Virus record (IMG/VR): IMGVR_UViG_3300035070_002178
Coordinates: 1-27,564 of that record
Reading direction: 5' to 3' (one strand)
Origin: a virus
Length of the DNA stretch: 27,564 nucleotides
Shown one piece after another: positions 20,929-27,564 of the stretch. The position numbers were made by a program, and so were the translations under genes. The notes beneath the pieces were generated by a model, which ran no database searches, was not told where the DNA came from, and worked only from the letters and a program-made list of their open reading frames with translations. Within the stretch, counting starts at the first letter, position 1. Each line of letters opens with the position of its first letter.

Positions 20929-22668
20929 TTGTCAGAATACATCGATTATATAACTGGCACCCATTCATTGTACGACAAGTATTATAATGACTGGCGACTA
21001 GCCATAAATTCCTATCATTCAGGACCCGAGTATAAAGATGCTCATTATCTAAGAGCATATCAAGTAGATTTAAATACTCCTGCAGAAACAATTAACACAT
21101 ATGAAAGAGGCGATGATGGCTCTTATGTGAGCAAAACAAAAGCCAGAGTCGAACATGGCATGACTCAAAATGAAGTAGAGAAAGGCCAAGACATGCTTGG
21201 TGGTAGTTTTTATGCAGAAAAGATAGACAACACACCTGTTTACAATTATGTAAAATTGATTGCTTCAGAATATAATTCAATATTGTTTCGCAATCCTCCA
21301 CAAAGACTCACAGGTGAGCAACCTGAAATGCAAGAGTTTATAGAAGATGTAGACGGAGAAGGTTCGAATTTAGCAGAATTCATGAGCCAAGTAGATATTC
21401 TCACAACGGTATATGGTGTATTACACATAGGATGTTACAAGCCAATTGGCAGTGACATACCAAAATTCAAAATACATACACCAGAAGATGTAACCAATTG
21501 GAGTTACAAGTATGATGTAGATGGCAACCTTAAGTTGCAAGATATGGTTATCAAATTAGAAGAAAGTGACCAACATACAGTATACAGAGTATTAACTCCA
21601 GAATTTATAGATACTATATTTGTAGGTCAAGATGATGACTATATTCCACCCGTAGAAAGTGACAATCTAGAAGCCATCGATGATTACAGTTACAGAATAA
21701 GACAAGACAATGAATTAGGTTACATACCTATTACAACAGTATATCAAAATGTCAAAGTACACAATAACATAGGTAGTACAATTATATTTGATATAGCACA
21801 AATTCAAAGAAGCATATATGGTGATAGTGCAGAAATATATAGTGCAATCACATATGGGGCTCATCCGACTTTAGTAGTAGACGAAAATACAGATGCACTA
21901 AATGATGGGCAAGTAGGAGCCGAACCTGGAGCAGTAATTCGTGTCCAGGGCGGATTAACAGGCGACCAACAGAACTTTGTTTATCAATTTGCATCACCAC
22001 CACTAGATGCTATCTCTGAAATAAGAGATTTGATAGACAGTAAAATAACCAAACTAACGCAAATTGCAATGTTGCGTAGTGAAGATTTAATCAGAAGTGC
22101 TAAAAGTGGTAATCAGATAGAAGTATTTGATGACAAATTAGCCGCACTGATCAGAAAGAAAGCAACCAATTTAGAAAACACAGAAAGCCAATTGTTCGAT
22201 ATGTACTTCGATTGGACTAATCAACAGAAGCCAGAAGACTTCAAGATCAGTTACAACAGACAGTACAACAAAAGAGCACTAGAGCATGAAATATCTGAAA
22301 TGGTACAACTGATCAATGCATATGAAAAATATGAAAGTGTGTTTTTAGAAAGACCCACAAGTATTGCAAGTACTGTTACAGAATTTGTAGCAGAAGAATT
22401 TGCCACATCTGCAGAAGCACAAGCAAGAGCAACAGAATTAGGTGGCAGTGGTTCACATACGCATACATTAGAAGATGGTAGTGTTGTACACATGCCATTT
22501 AAAACACATGCAGAATATGAATTACAATTAGAAAAGAACAACCCAGGTGTTGACTATGAAGAAAGAAACAGCATAGTAGCACCAGGAATAAAAGAAATAA
22601 TGCGTGACAAAGTTCGCAATAGACTGGAAGAACTGCTTAATAGTACAAGCAGTGAGAACGGACTGTAA
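20929..22668 (+). CDS. Portal protein
   Basis: The start is TTG, with CGGAG six bases upstream; no ATG appears until about residue 77. The 579-residue protein fits SPP1 gp6-like portals in length and order: an N-terminal alpha region, the wing/clip core (LIASEYNSILFRNPPQRLTG near 110; LGYIPITTVYQN near 265), then the long crown helices (AISEIRDLIDSKITKLTQIA near 363-382). It forms the dodecameric DNA channel at one capsid vertex and docks the terminase. A late Ala/Glu-rich region with GGSGSHTHTLEDGS is a likely surface loop. Scaffold and capsid genes follow. Confidence 0.82.
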   Translation: MSEYIDYITGTHSLYDKYYNDWRLAINSYHSGPEYKDAHYLRAYQVDLNTPAETINTYERGDDGSYVSKTKARVEHGMTQNEVEKGQDMLGGSFYAEKIDNTPVYNYVKLIASEYNSILFRNPPQRLTGEQPEMQEFIEDVDGEGSNLAEFMSQVDILTTVYGVLHIGCYKPIGSDIPKFKIHTPEDVTNWSYKYDVDGNLKLQDMVIKLEESDQHTVYRVLTPEFIDTIFVGQDDDYIPPVESDNLEAIDDYSYRIRQDNELGYIPITTVYQNVKVHNNIGSTIIFDIAQIQRSIYGDSAEIYSAITYGAHPTLVVDENTDALNDGQVGAEPGAVIRVQGGLTGDQQNFVYQFASPPLDAISEIRDLIDSKITKLTQIAMLRSEDLIRSAKSGNQIEVFDDKLAALIRKKATNLENTESQLFDMYFDWTNQQKPEDFKISYNRQYNKRALEHEISEMVQLINAYEKYESVFLERPTSIASTVTEFVAEEFATSAEAQARATELGGSGSHTHTLEDGSVVHMPFKTHAEYELQLEKNNPGVDYEERNSIVAPGIKEIMRDKVRNRLEELLNSTSSENGL

Positions 22669-22713
22669 TTACTTTGAATATAACCCCACTCAGGGACTAA
22701 AAGGAGAATAACT

Positions 22714-23583
22714 ATGTCAGAAGGACTAGATGTAAATACGCCCGTTGCAGGCGAAACTGTGCAACCAGTAACAGAGACTGAGGTACAAAGAGACCAAAAA
22801 TCTGAAGTAGAAGTAGAAGCACCAAAAGGCCCTTCATTAGAGGCAAAGGAAGGCAAATTCTATGTCGATGGAAAACGAGTTTACACTCGTGAAGAAACTG
22901 ACAGGATTGCCGTAAATGCCAAGAAGGATGTAGAAAGTAGAATACTTCAAGACTTGGAAGTTGATGACTTAGGTCAAGTAAAACAAGTAGTAAACCAACT
23001 GAGAAGTGCATCACCAGAGAATAATTCTCTAGATGTAGAAGCACTTAAAAGTGCTGTTCAAAAAAGAGAGCAAACAGTTGAAGAACTCAAATTAGAGTTA
23101 AGCAAAGTCAAAACAGACTATGCTGTAAGAGAGCATATTAGTACTCTTAAGGAGAATATGCCCACTACTTGGAAACCAGAGCAGAAAGATGCTGTGGTAG
23201 ACTTGATGAAAGCCAGAGACATGTTTCAAGTTGAAGGACAAACATTCGCAATCAAGAATGGAGAGGACTACCTCACTGTAGATGGCGAGAAACCTGATTA
23301 CAAAACTGCTGTTGAAGTAGTTGGTAAGAGTTTAGGTTTACCATTTGCCAAAAAAGGTGTTGATACATATGATGTAGACACAACAAGAGTTGATCAAGGG
23401 AAACAAATAGCAGTCGACGAAACTCGAATGAAAAGGGACCCTGAATATAGATCAGCATTTGTGAATTTACGAACTACTAACAGGTCATTGAGCAGAAATC
23501 AAATTTCTGATCAAATGGTCCGTAAACATATAGATAAAATGAGAGAATCTAGAAATGTTGGAAATTCCAGAACTCTCAAGTAA
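22714..23583 (+). CDS. Capsid scaffolding protein
   Basis: AAAAGGAG precedes the ATG. The 289-residue protein is highly charged, with an acidic, Val/Thr/Glu-rich disordered N-terminus (to about 45), a coiled-coil region around 105-150 (VQKREQTVEELKLELSKVKT), and a basic C-terminal helix (QMVRKHIDKMRESRN) of the kind that binds coat protein in P22- and T7-type scaffolds. Position between portal and coat genes is diagnostic. No protease motif is present, so the scaffold may leave intact or be cut by a protease encoded elsewhere. Confidence 0.8.
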   Translation: MSEGLDVNTPVAGETVQPVTETEVQRDQKSEVEVEAPKGPSLEAKEGKFYVDGKRVYTREETDRIAVNAKKDVESRILQDLEVDDLGQVKQVVNQLRSASPENNSLDVEALKSAVQKREQTVEELKLELSKVKTDYAVREHISTLKENMPTTWKPEQKDAVVDLMKARDMFQVEGQTFAIKNGEDYLTVDGEKPDYKTAVEVVGKSLGLPFAKKGVDTYDVDTTRVDQGKQIAVDETRMKRDPEYRSAFVNLRTTNRSLSRNQISDQMVRKHIDKMRESRNVGNSRTLK

Positions 23584-23608
23584 TTAACAACCATATAGGA
23601 GAAAAATT

Positions 23609-24556
23609 ATGGCAACAACAAGTAACCAAATTAATGAACTGTATGCGGAAATAGTTGCAGACCTCGTGCCTTATTACGATGACGCAGTATTACTTCCAAA
23701 TCCTTCATTAATTACAATGAATTACAATTTGACAGGTGCAATTGGTAATGAAATGAAAATTCCATTAACTAATTCATGGCCAGATGGTAATGTAAACTTA
23801 GGTGAAAACACATCTTTAATTAAGGATGGTTTTAACTTTAACCCTACAAGTGCTACACTTGGAGTAACTAAAAAATCAGCAGGTTCTACTATTTCAGAAG
23901 AAGCATTAGAAGATGGTGGATTAGAAACTGTAAGAAATGCACTAGTAACAAGACTTTCAAGATCAATTGCACAGGCAACTGATGTAGAAGGTTTTAGAGT
24001 GATGGTATCAGGTGGTGCATCAGCACTAACAGACTTAGCAAATATCAACATCAGCAATGATGGTAACATTAATTCAGAATTAACACAGGCAGATTTAGCC
24101 GTTGTATTTTCAAATGAAGCAATGGGATATGCAGTTAAGAGAGACCCATCTGTAAAAATGTTCAACGATATCGAAAATGATAACCACGACTTTGTGGCTA
24201 CATTGAGAAATGGTTTTGCACAAGTTAGAAGTAACTTTATTAGATGTGTTGCAACAGAATCTGGAGTTGGAACTTCAACAGCCAGTTTAGCACAATTTAG
24301 TAAATCAGTAGCAAACTTAAGAGCACAAAATGCCCCAGCAGATGTTGGTGGTTTCTACTATGCAGTTATTACTCCAGCACAAGAATTAAAACTTGCAAGT
24401 GAGTTAAATGGTGTAGGCGGAATAGCCGGCGGAGCAATTGGATCAGTATCACAAGACTTGGCTAACCAAGCATTGTTGGAAGGTCTGATTGGACAAGCAG
24501 TAGGACTCAGATTCGTTAGAAGTAACAACTTAGTATCAGGCATAACTGCTTTATAA
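23609..24556 (+). CDS. Major capsid protein
   Basis: A strong ribosome-binding site (TAGGAG) lies upstream. The 315-residue product has the composition of an HK97-fold coat: N-arm with PYYDDAVLLPNPSLI, an extended-loop-like stretch rich in Thr/Ser/Asn (NPTSATLGVTKKSAGSTISE), a long spine helix (TVRNALVTRLSRSIAQATDV) and a C-terminal A-domain (AGGAIGSVSQDLANQALLEG). It shows clean codon use like its neighbours. Order scaffold-coat-connector supports the call. No N-terminal propeptide is visible. Fold assignment is inferred. Confidence 0.85.
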   Translation: MATTSNQINELYAEIVADLVPYYDDAVLLPNPSLITMNYNLTGAIGNEMKIPLTNSWPDGNVNLGENTSLIKDGFNFNPTSATLGVTKKSAGSTISEEALEDGGLETVRNALVTRLSRSIAQATDVEGFRVMVSGGASALTDLANINISNDGNINSELTQADLAVVFSNEAMGYAVKRDPSVKMFNDIENDNHDFVATLRNGFAQVRSNFIRCVATESGVGTSTASLAQFSKSVANLRAQNAPADVGGFYYAVITPAQELKLASELNGVGGIAGGAIGSVSQDLANQALLEGLIGQAVGLRFVRSNNLVSGITAL

Positions 24557-24571
24557 TCAGGAGTTGAGATA

Positions 24572-25132
24572 ATGGCATTTATAACATCAGGAACAACTGT
24601 AGTAAGTTACGCAGAAGCATTAGATGTAAGAGATAAAGATCAAAGGCTTTTTGAAGCCAATGAAATAGATTTCTCTAATGTTCCTGATGCTCCAGCCACC
24701 CTTAATGAATACATTGAGGACTTGACTGCGAAAGGCACTAACAGGATTAATGAAAAAATCCGTGCTAGTGCAAGATGGAGAGAATACTTAGGGTTTGCAG
24801 GTGCAGGCTATACTGATATAAACAATATACCAGCATTTATACCCGAAAGAATAGTTAACCGTAAAAGTGACTTCACAGATATGTGCTGTTACTATACATT
24901 GAAAGAATACTTGTTGCCTAAAATTGCCGATTTTGGCAATCCCGAGAGTGCTGAAGTACAGAAAATTCAATATTATGAAGGTAAATTCGAAGATTTATTC
25001 AGAGAACTACTAGATATATTTGATTGGTACGATCAGTCAGGCGACGGAAGTGTTGCAGACAATGAAAAAATGGTTAGATTCCGTCAAACTCGCAGGACGA
25101 GAGGCAGAAGCAACATAACTAGAGTTAGGTAA
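24572..25132 (+). CDS. Head-tail connector (adaptor)
   Basis: The 186-residue protein starts MAFITSGTTVVSYAEALDVR. It is largely helical with a core EYIEDLTAKGTNRINEKIRA (46-65) and LLDIFDWYDQSGDGS near 150, and ends in a very basic tail (RFRQTRRTRGRSNITRVR). This architecture and the position directly after the coat gene fit gp6/gp15-type adaptors that bind under the portal; the basic tail could touch DNA. AGGAGTTGAG precedes the ATG. Its stop overlaps the next start (TAATG). Confidence 0.68.
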   Translation: MAFITSGTTVVSYAEALDVRDKDQRLFEANEIDFSNVPDAPATLNEYIEDLTAKGTNRINEKIRASARWREYLGFAGAGYTDINNIPAFIPERIVNRKSDFTDMCCYYTLKEYLLPKIADFGNPESAEVQKIQYYEGKFEDLFRELLDIFDWYDQSGDGSVADNEKMVRFRQTRRTRGRSNITRVR

Positions 25133-25524
25133 TGGCGATTAGAGATACTTTAATCACAGGTTTAACTGCTAATTTGGCATCAAGTAATGTGTCAGTTAGC
25201 AGTGAACTGCCTTTTAACTCAGGTGGTGAACCTTTATATATAAAGAACAAAAAGTTTGTTTATGTAGATCAAGATAACATTGATGTTACAGAACTATACG
25301 GCACACTTGATGGGAATGACATATATGAAACAGAAACCACTGTGACAGCATACCTGACAGTAGATGCAAAAAATCAACCCGCAGATATTGACACCATTGT
25401 CAATACTGTAATAGCAGAAAGGCTTGGAGTAAGTGGACCGCACACGAAAGAATGTGTGGTAGATACCGAGATCACTCTAGATTATATAACATATAATTTC
25501 GATTATCGGTTTATAACTGTATAA
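25132..25524 (+). CDS. Probable tail completion / terminator protein
   Basis: The start overlaps the connector stop. The 130-residue alpha/beta protein (MAIRDTLITGLTANLASSNV; VTAYLTVDAKNQPADIDTIV near 75-94; ending DYITYNFDYRFITV) matches the size and strand-helix order of gpU/gp17-type tail terminators that cap the tail tube and join it to the head. No strong signature motif, so the call rests on synteny: connector upstream, tube protein 16 bases downstream. Confidence 0.6.
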   Translation: MAIRDTLITGLTANLASSNVSVSSELPFNSGGEPLYIKNKKFVYVDQDNIDVTELYGTLDGNDIYETETTVTAYLTVDAKNQPADIDTIVNTVIAERLGVSGPHTKECVVDTEITLDYITYNFDYRFITV

Positions 25525-25539
25525 CAATAGGAGAAACCA

Positions 25540-26019
25540 ATGGCAGTAATGAATGTAACAGCAGGCAATAAAGCAATCCTGACATTAAGTAATGTAGATT
25601 TAGCATCGGCTGACCCCGATTCTTCAACAGGACTTGTAGTACCATTTATGCAGGACATCACAGTTAATGCTTCAACTGGTGTAGTTAGATATAAAACTCT
25701 AGACTCATCAAGTGAAAAAGCATTTACAACACCATCAACTAACCAGATCTCATTGAACTGTTTAGTAGATGAATCGACATTCTTTGGTGTAGCAAACACC
25801 ACGAATTCGGTTATTAATGATGGACTATTTGGCACACAGAATAACAAGACAACAGTCTTTTTCAGTGTGGCATTTGAAGGTAACACATCAGGTTCAACAT
25901 TCCTTCAAGGACAAGGCTTTTTAAGTGGCTTGGCTCCAACTGCCTCTCAGGATGCGGCGGTGTTTATCACCCCTGTAACCATTGAGGTCGATGGTGATCT
26001 AACCAAGAACACAGTCTAG
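25540..26019 (+). CDS. Major tail tube protein
   Basis: AGGAG precedes the ATG. The 159-residue product (MAVMNVTAGNKAILTLSNVD) is beta-rich, with DITVNASTGVVRYKTLDSSS near 40 and a C-terminal strand pair (VFITPVTIEVDGDLTKN). Size, composition and location between tail terminator and G/GT chaperone fit the single-domain tube protein that polymerises around the tape measure. No Ig-like extra domain is attached. A strong hairpin follows in the intergenic gap, as might set expression of tube above assembly proteins. Confidence 0.75.
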   Translation: MAVMNVTAGNKAILTLSNVDLASADPDSSTGLVVPFMQDITVNASTGVVRYKTLDSSSEKAFTTPSTNQISLNCLVDESTFFGVANTTNSVINDGLFGTQNNKTTVFFSVAFEGNTSGSTFLQGQGFLSGLAPTASQDAAVFITPVTIEVDGDLTKNTV

Positions 26020-26020
26020 C

Positions 26021-26028
26021 AATAAATA
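26021..26028 (+). promoter_or_regulatory. AATAAATA box, late-promoter-like
   Basis: AATAAATA fits the wider NATAAATA form of the cyanophage late element and lies five bases before a strong hairpin and 43 bases before the next gene. It follows the tube stop codon by one base. Confidence 0.35.
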
Positions 26029-26033
26029 ATAGT

Positions 26034-26055
26034 ATGCTCCCTTTCGAGGGAGCAT
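26034..26055 (+). terminator. UUCG-capped hairpin between tube and chaperone genes
   Basis: ATGCTCCCT (26034-26042) pairs perfectly with AGGGAGCAT (26047-26055) around a TTCG tetraloop. The following CACTTT is only weakly U-rich, so it may be a partial terminator, an RNA 3'-end stabiliser for the tube mRNA or a 5' stabiliser for the next one. Confidence 0.6.
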
Positions 26056-26071
26056 CACTTTAGGAGTAGAT

Positions 26072-26305
26072 ATGGAACATAAATGGTTAAGAAACTTTGA
26101 TGAACATGGTGTATGGACAAAAGCCACACGAGAAATCAGAGTAGAAATCAATGGTGTAATAACCAGAGTAGATATGGACGAATATGCTAAAGAAAAAGGT
26201 ATTGAATTACCAGATAGCAAATTCTTAAAGAAAAAAGATAAAAAGGTAGAAAAACATGAAGATATGGGAGAAGCACTCGAAGAAGGAGATTCTGAAGAGT
26301 CTTGA
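26072..26305 (+). CDS. Unknown tail-region protein, 77 residues
   Basis: The gene starts MEHKWLRNFDEHGVWTKATR after AGGAG. The N-terminal 45 residues look folded (EIRVEINGVITRVDMDEYAK) and the C-terminal 30 are a Lys then Glu/Asp-rich disordered tail. It lies between tube and G/GT chaperone, so a role in tail assembly is likely but unproven. Its last 50 bases overlap the next small gene in another frame. Confidence 0.6.
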   Translation: MEHKWLRNFDEHGVWTKATREIRVEINGVITRVDMDEYAKEKGIELPDSKFLKKKDKKVEKHEDMGEALEEGDSEES

Positions 26306-26435
26306 AGTAGAAATGGCCAAAGCACAGGCTGAATTAAAATGTGCAAACAGAGATATAGAAAAGGTGCATAGTAGAGTAGGATTTGTCCTAAGTGCTATAC
26401 ACTATTTACAAACTAAAATAGATACAGAGGAGTAA
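26256..26435 (+). CDS. Small coiled-coil protein, 59 residues
   Basis: Found by hand in the gap: ATG at 26256, purine-rich AAGG about ten bases upstream, stop at 26433. The product is almost entirely one helix (KEILKSLEVEMAKAQAELKC, then NRDIEKVHSRVGFVLSAIHY) with a heptad pattern. The first third overlaps the previous gene. A shorter start at 26313 would avoid most of the overlap. Four bases separate it from the ribosome-binding site of the next gene. Function unknown. Confidence 0.5.
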   Translation: MKIWEKHSKKEILKSLEVEMAKAQAELKCANRDIEKVHSRVGFVLSAIHYLQTKIDTEE

Positions 26436-26439
26436 AGAT

Positions 26440-26736
26440 ATGGAGTTAAGTAAATTATCAACAAAACCACAATTAATTAAAATCACAATCAACAAGGCAG
26501 AACTTGTTGAAAAATACGGCGAAGAATTAGAATTCTTCATTTACGACAGACAATCACTAGATACCTTTGCAAAGTTGGCAAATGCTGACAAAGGCAATTT
26601 TGAAGGTATGACCAAATTAATCAAAGAAATGATACTGGACAAAGATGGTAATCCCATCATTGATGAAGAAAGAATCTTGCCGGTTGATTTGATGATGGAG
26701 GCAGTTAGTCTGATCAGTGAAGAACTGGGAAAGTAA
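26440..26736 (+). CDS. Tail assembly chaperone G-like protein
   Basis: The 98-residue protein begins MELSKLSTKPQLIKITINKA and ends DLMMEAVSLISEELGK. It is the unshifted product of a G/GT pair; such chaperones coat and hold the tape-measure protein before tube polymerisation. Its penultimate codons carry the lambda-type slippery heptamer, and the downstream -1 frame is open for a further 87 residues. The location, two genes before the tape measure, is the standard one. Confidence 0.8.
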   Translation: MELSKLSTKPQLIKITINKAELVEKYGEELEFFIYDRQSLDTFAKLANADKGNFEGMTKLIKEMILDKDGNPIIDEERILPVDLMMEAVSLISEELGK

Positions 26737-26996
26737 CAACTCACCCAATAGATCTTAACGGATCGCCAGAAACTAATTTGATTTTGTTGATCGACGCAAT
26801 GGCAGAACGATATGGTGTACTGCCTAGCAAGATTTTAACTGAAGCAGATACATTTGATTTGATGATAATGGATTGTGCTTTAACATACAGACACATCAAA
26901 GAAAAAGAAAATAGAAATGAACCTATAGGTGAAGATTTCTATAATAAACAGCATATAGATAAGTTAAAAGAAGAGTATTATGGCAATAAAGATTAA
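26440..26996 (+). CDS. G-T fusion chaperone made by -1 frameshift
   Basis: A -1 slip on GGGAAAG turns the stop frame into VTTHPIDLNGSPETNLILLI and continues to YYGNKD, giving a predicted 185-residue fusion. The T part has no good start of its own: the first possible one is a TTG at 26778 with no ribosome-binding site, and the frame is open back to the slip site. In lambda the minor fusion gpGT links tape measure to tube subunits. Efficiency cannot be read from sequence. Confidence 0.8.
26727..26733 (+). promoter_or_regulatory. Slippery heptamer GGGAAAG
   Basis: The zero frame reads G GGA AAG followed immediately by TAA, the X XXY YYZ arrangement and the same heptamer used by phage lambda. 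A short GATC/GATC pairing lies about 18 bases downstream, too weak to call a pseudoknot. Confidence 0.82.
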
Positions 26997-27285
26997 CACC
27001 AGTGATGTAGATAAAATGTTTACACAATTAAGTGCAATGCCTAAAACTGTGATGAAAAAAACATATCCAGTACTCAAACAAAATACCCCTATAAGAAGTG
27101 GTAATGCTAGAAGCAAAACTCGAGAACACAATGCTAATCCAAAGAGATTGCAAATCAAAAGTGAGTATCCATATGCTGGTAGATTAGATGAAGGCTGGAG
27201 TAAGCAGGCACCTAAAGGATTCACAGAACCTTCCATAAATAAACTAGAAGATTTTGTAGAACAAGAAATCAGGAAAATTAGATAA
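26980..27285 (+). CDS. HK97 gp10-like tail/neck completion protein
   Basis: The 101-residue protein has MKKTYPVLKQNTPIRSGNAR near residues 25-44 and EYPYAGRLDEGWSKQAPKGF near 62-81. 'TPIxSGNxR' and 'YPYAxxLDEGxSxQAPxGM/F' are characteristic of gp10-like proteins that complete the neck or tail. Its place after the GT chaperone, rather than beside the connector, is unusual. It overlaps the T frame by 17 bases, and its stop overlaps the tape-measure start (TAATG). Confidence 0.7.
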   Translation: MAIKINTSDVDKMFTQLSAMPKTVMKKTYPVLKQNTPIRSGNARSKTREHNANPKRLQIKSEYPYAGRLDEGWSKQAPKGFTEPSINKLEDFVEQEIRKIR

Positions 27286-27564
27286 TGGCAAAAGATATTA
27301 GAGTAACATTAGAACTAGACAGTAAACAATATACCAGTAGTATAAAGTCTAGTACTGCGGCAACAGATCGATTTGCACAAAACAGCAGAGCAAGTTTTAC
27401 CAAAGTAGCAGGTGCTATTGCAGGTGTTGTTGCGGCCGCAAAAGGATTACAAAGTGTAGTTACAGTAGGTGCAAAATTTCAAGATCTACAAGACAGTTTA
27501 AATGCTGTATTTGGTAGTGCAGTAAAAGGTGCTCAGGCATTTGACAGAATCAAAAAGTTTAGTT
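27285..27564 (+). CDS. Tape measure protein, N-terminal part
   Basis: Only the first 93 codons are in the window. The product begins MAKDIRVTLELDSKQYTSSI, then has an Ala/Gly-rich hydrophobic helix (VAGAIAGVVAAAKGLQSVVT, about 46-65) followed by GAKFQDLQDSLNAVFGSAVK. 'F..L...L...FG...GA..AF' is the usual opening of tape-measure and phage tail length proteins. It sets tail length and is expected to be long; the rest lies beyond the window. Confidence 0.85.
   Translation, partial: MAKDIRVTLELDSKQYTSSIKSSTAATDRFAQNSRASFTKVAGAIAGVVAAAKGLQSVVTVGAKFQDLQDSLNAVFGSAVKGAQAFDRIKKFS

Noticed and set aside
26778-26996. Separate 72-residue gene starting at TTG
   Set aside because: No ribosome-binding site, and the frame is open back to the slippery heptamer; it is the T part of the G-T fusion.

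Overview
The window is a piece of a tailed double-stranded DNA phage genome with a long, probably non-contractile tail. It is AT-rich and tightly packed, with frequent TAATG and ATGA overlaps. The host is not named by any gene here. The style (low GC, a tail-tip plus assembly-chaperone pair, fibre modules of the 'DLTEGTNLYYT' type, phage-borne GT8-like glycosyltransferases) resembles phages of marine bacteria, but that is inference. The window begins inside a tail-tip gene and ends inside the tape-measure gene, so on a circular or circularly permuted genome the missing part would hold the rest of the tail module and probably replication and lysis enzymes. No tRNA, CRISPR array, integrase, polymerase or recognisable endolysin was seen.

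Layout. 1-8482 (+): tail tip, tail assembly chaperone, a small virion-type protein, a 1,493-residue repetitive fibre, a 48-residue linker gene and a beta-propeller-like protein. 8495-9838 (+): small genes including a 22-residue cationic amphipathic peptide and a coiled-coil/membrane protein, a possible lysis or membrane cassette. 9839-10255 (-): a lone unknown gene. 10256-11117: about 860 bases without a convincing gene, holding two candidate structured RNAs, 11-bp direct repeats, a strong intrinsic terminator and a sigma70-type promoter. 11118-14101 (+): a Cys-rich small protein, small and large terminase subunits and four small genes. 14085-20785 (-): a seven-gene run with an HTH protein, two glycosyltransferases and an NAD-dependent epimerase, then an upstream set of seven short unknown genes. 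20929-27564 (+): portal, scaffold, major capsid, connector, tail completion, tail tube, lambda-type G/GT frameshift chaperone, gp10-like protein and tape measure.

Regulation can be read fairly directly. The unknown genes at 17.9-20.8 kb lie behind three near-consensus TTGAC(A/C)-N17-TATAAT promoters whose leaders look duplicated, so they are probably early genes using host RNA polymerase. The structural genes, the lone minus gene and the glycosylation operon are instead preceded by GATAAATA, which resembles the T4/cyanophage late promoter (NATAAATA). The minus-strand cluster therefore seems to contain an early half and a late half. Most noteworthy are this late-promoter network in a phage with a lambda-like tail module, the candidate late ncRNA at 10410-10607, the modular GAGGTGGCGTAATG gene junctions, the structured terminase leader and the 22-residue peptide.
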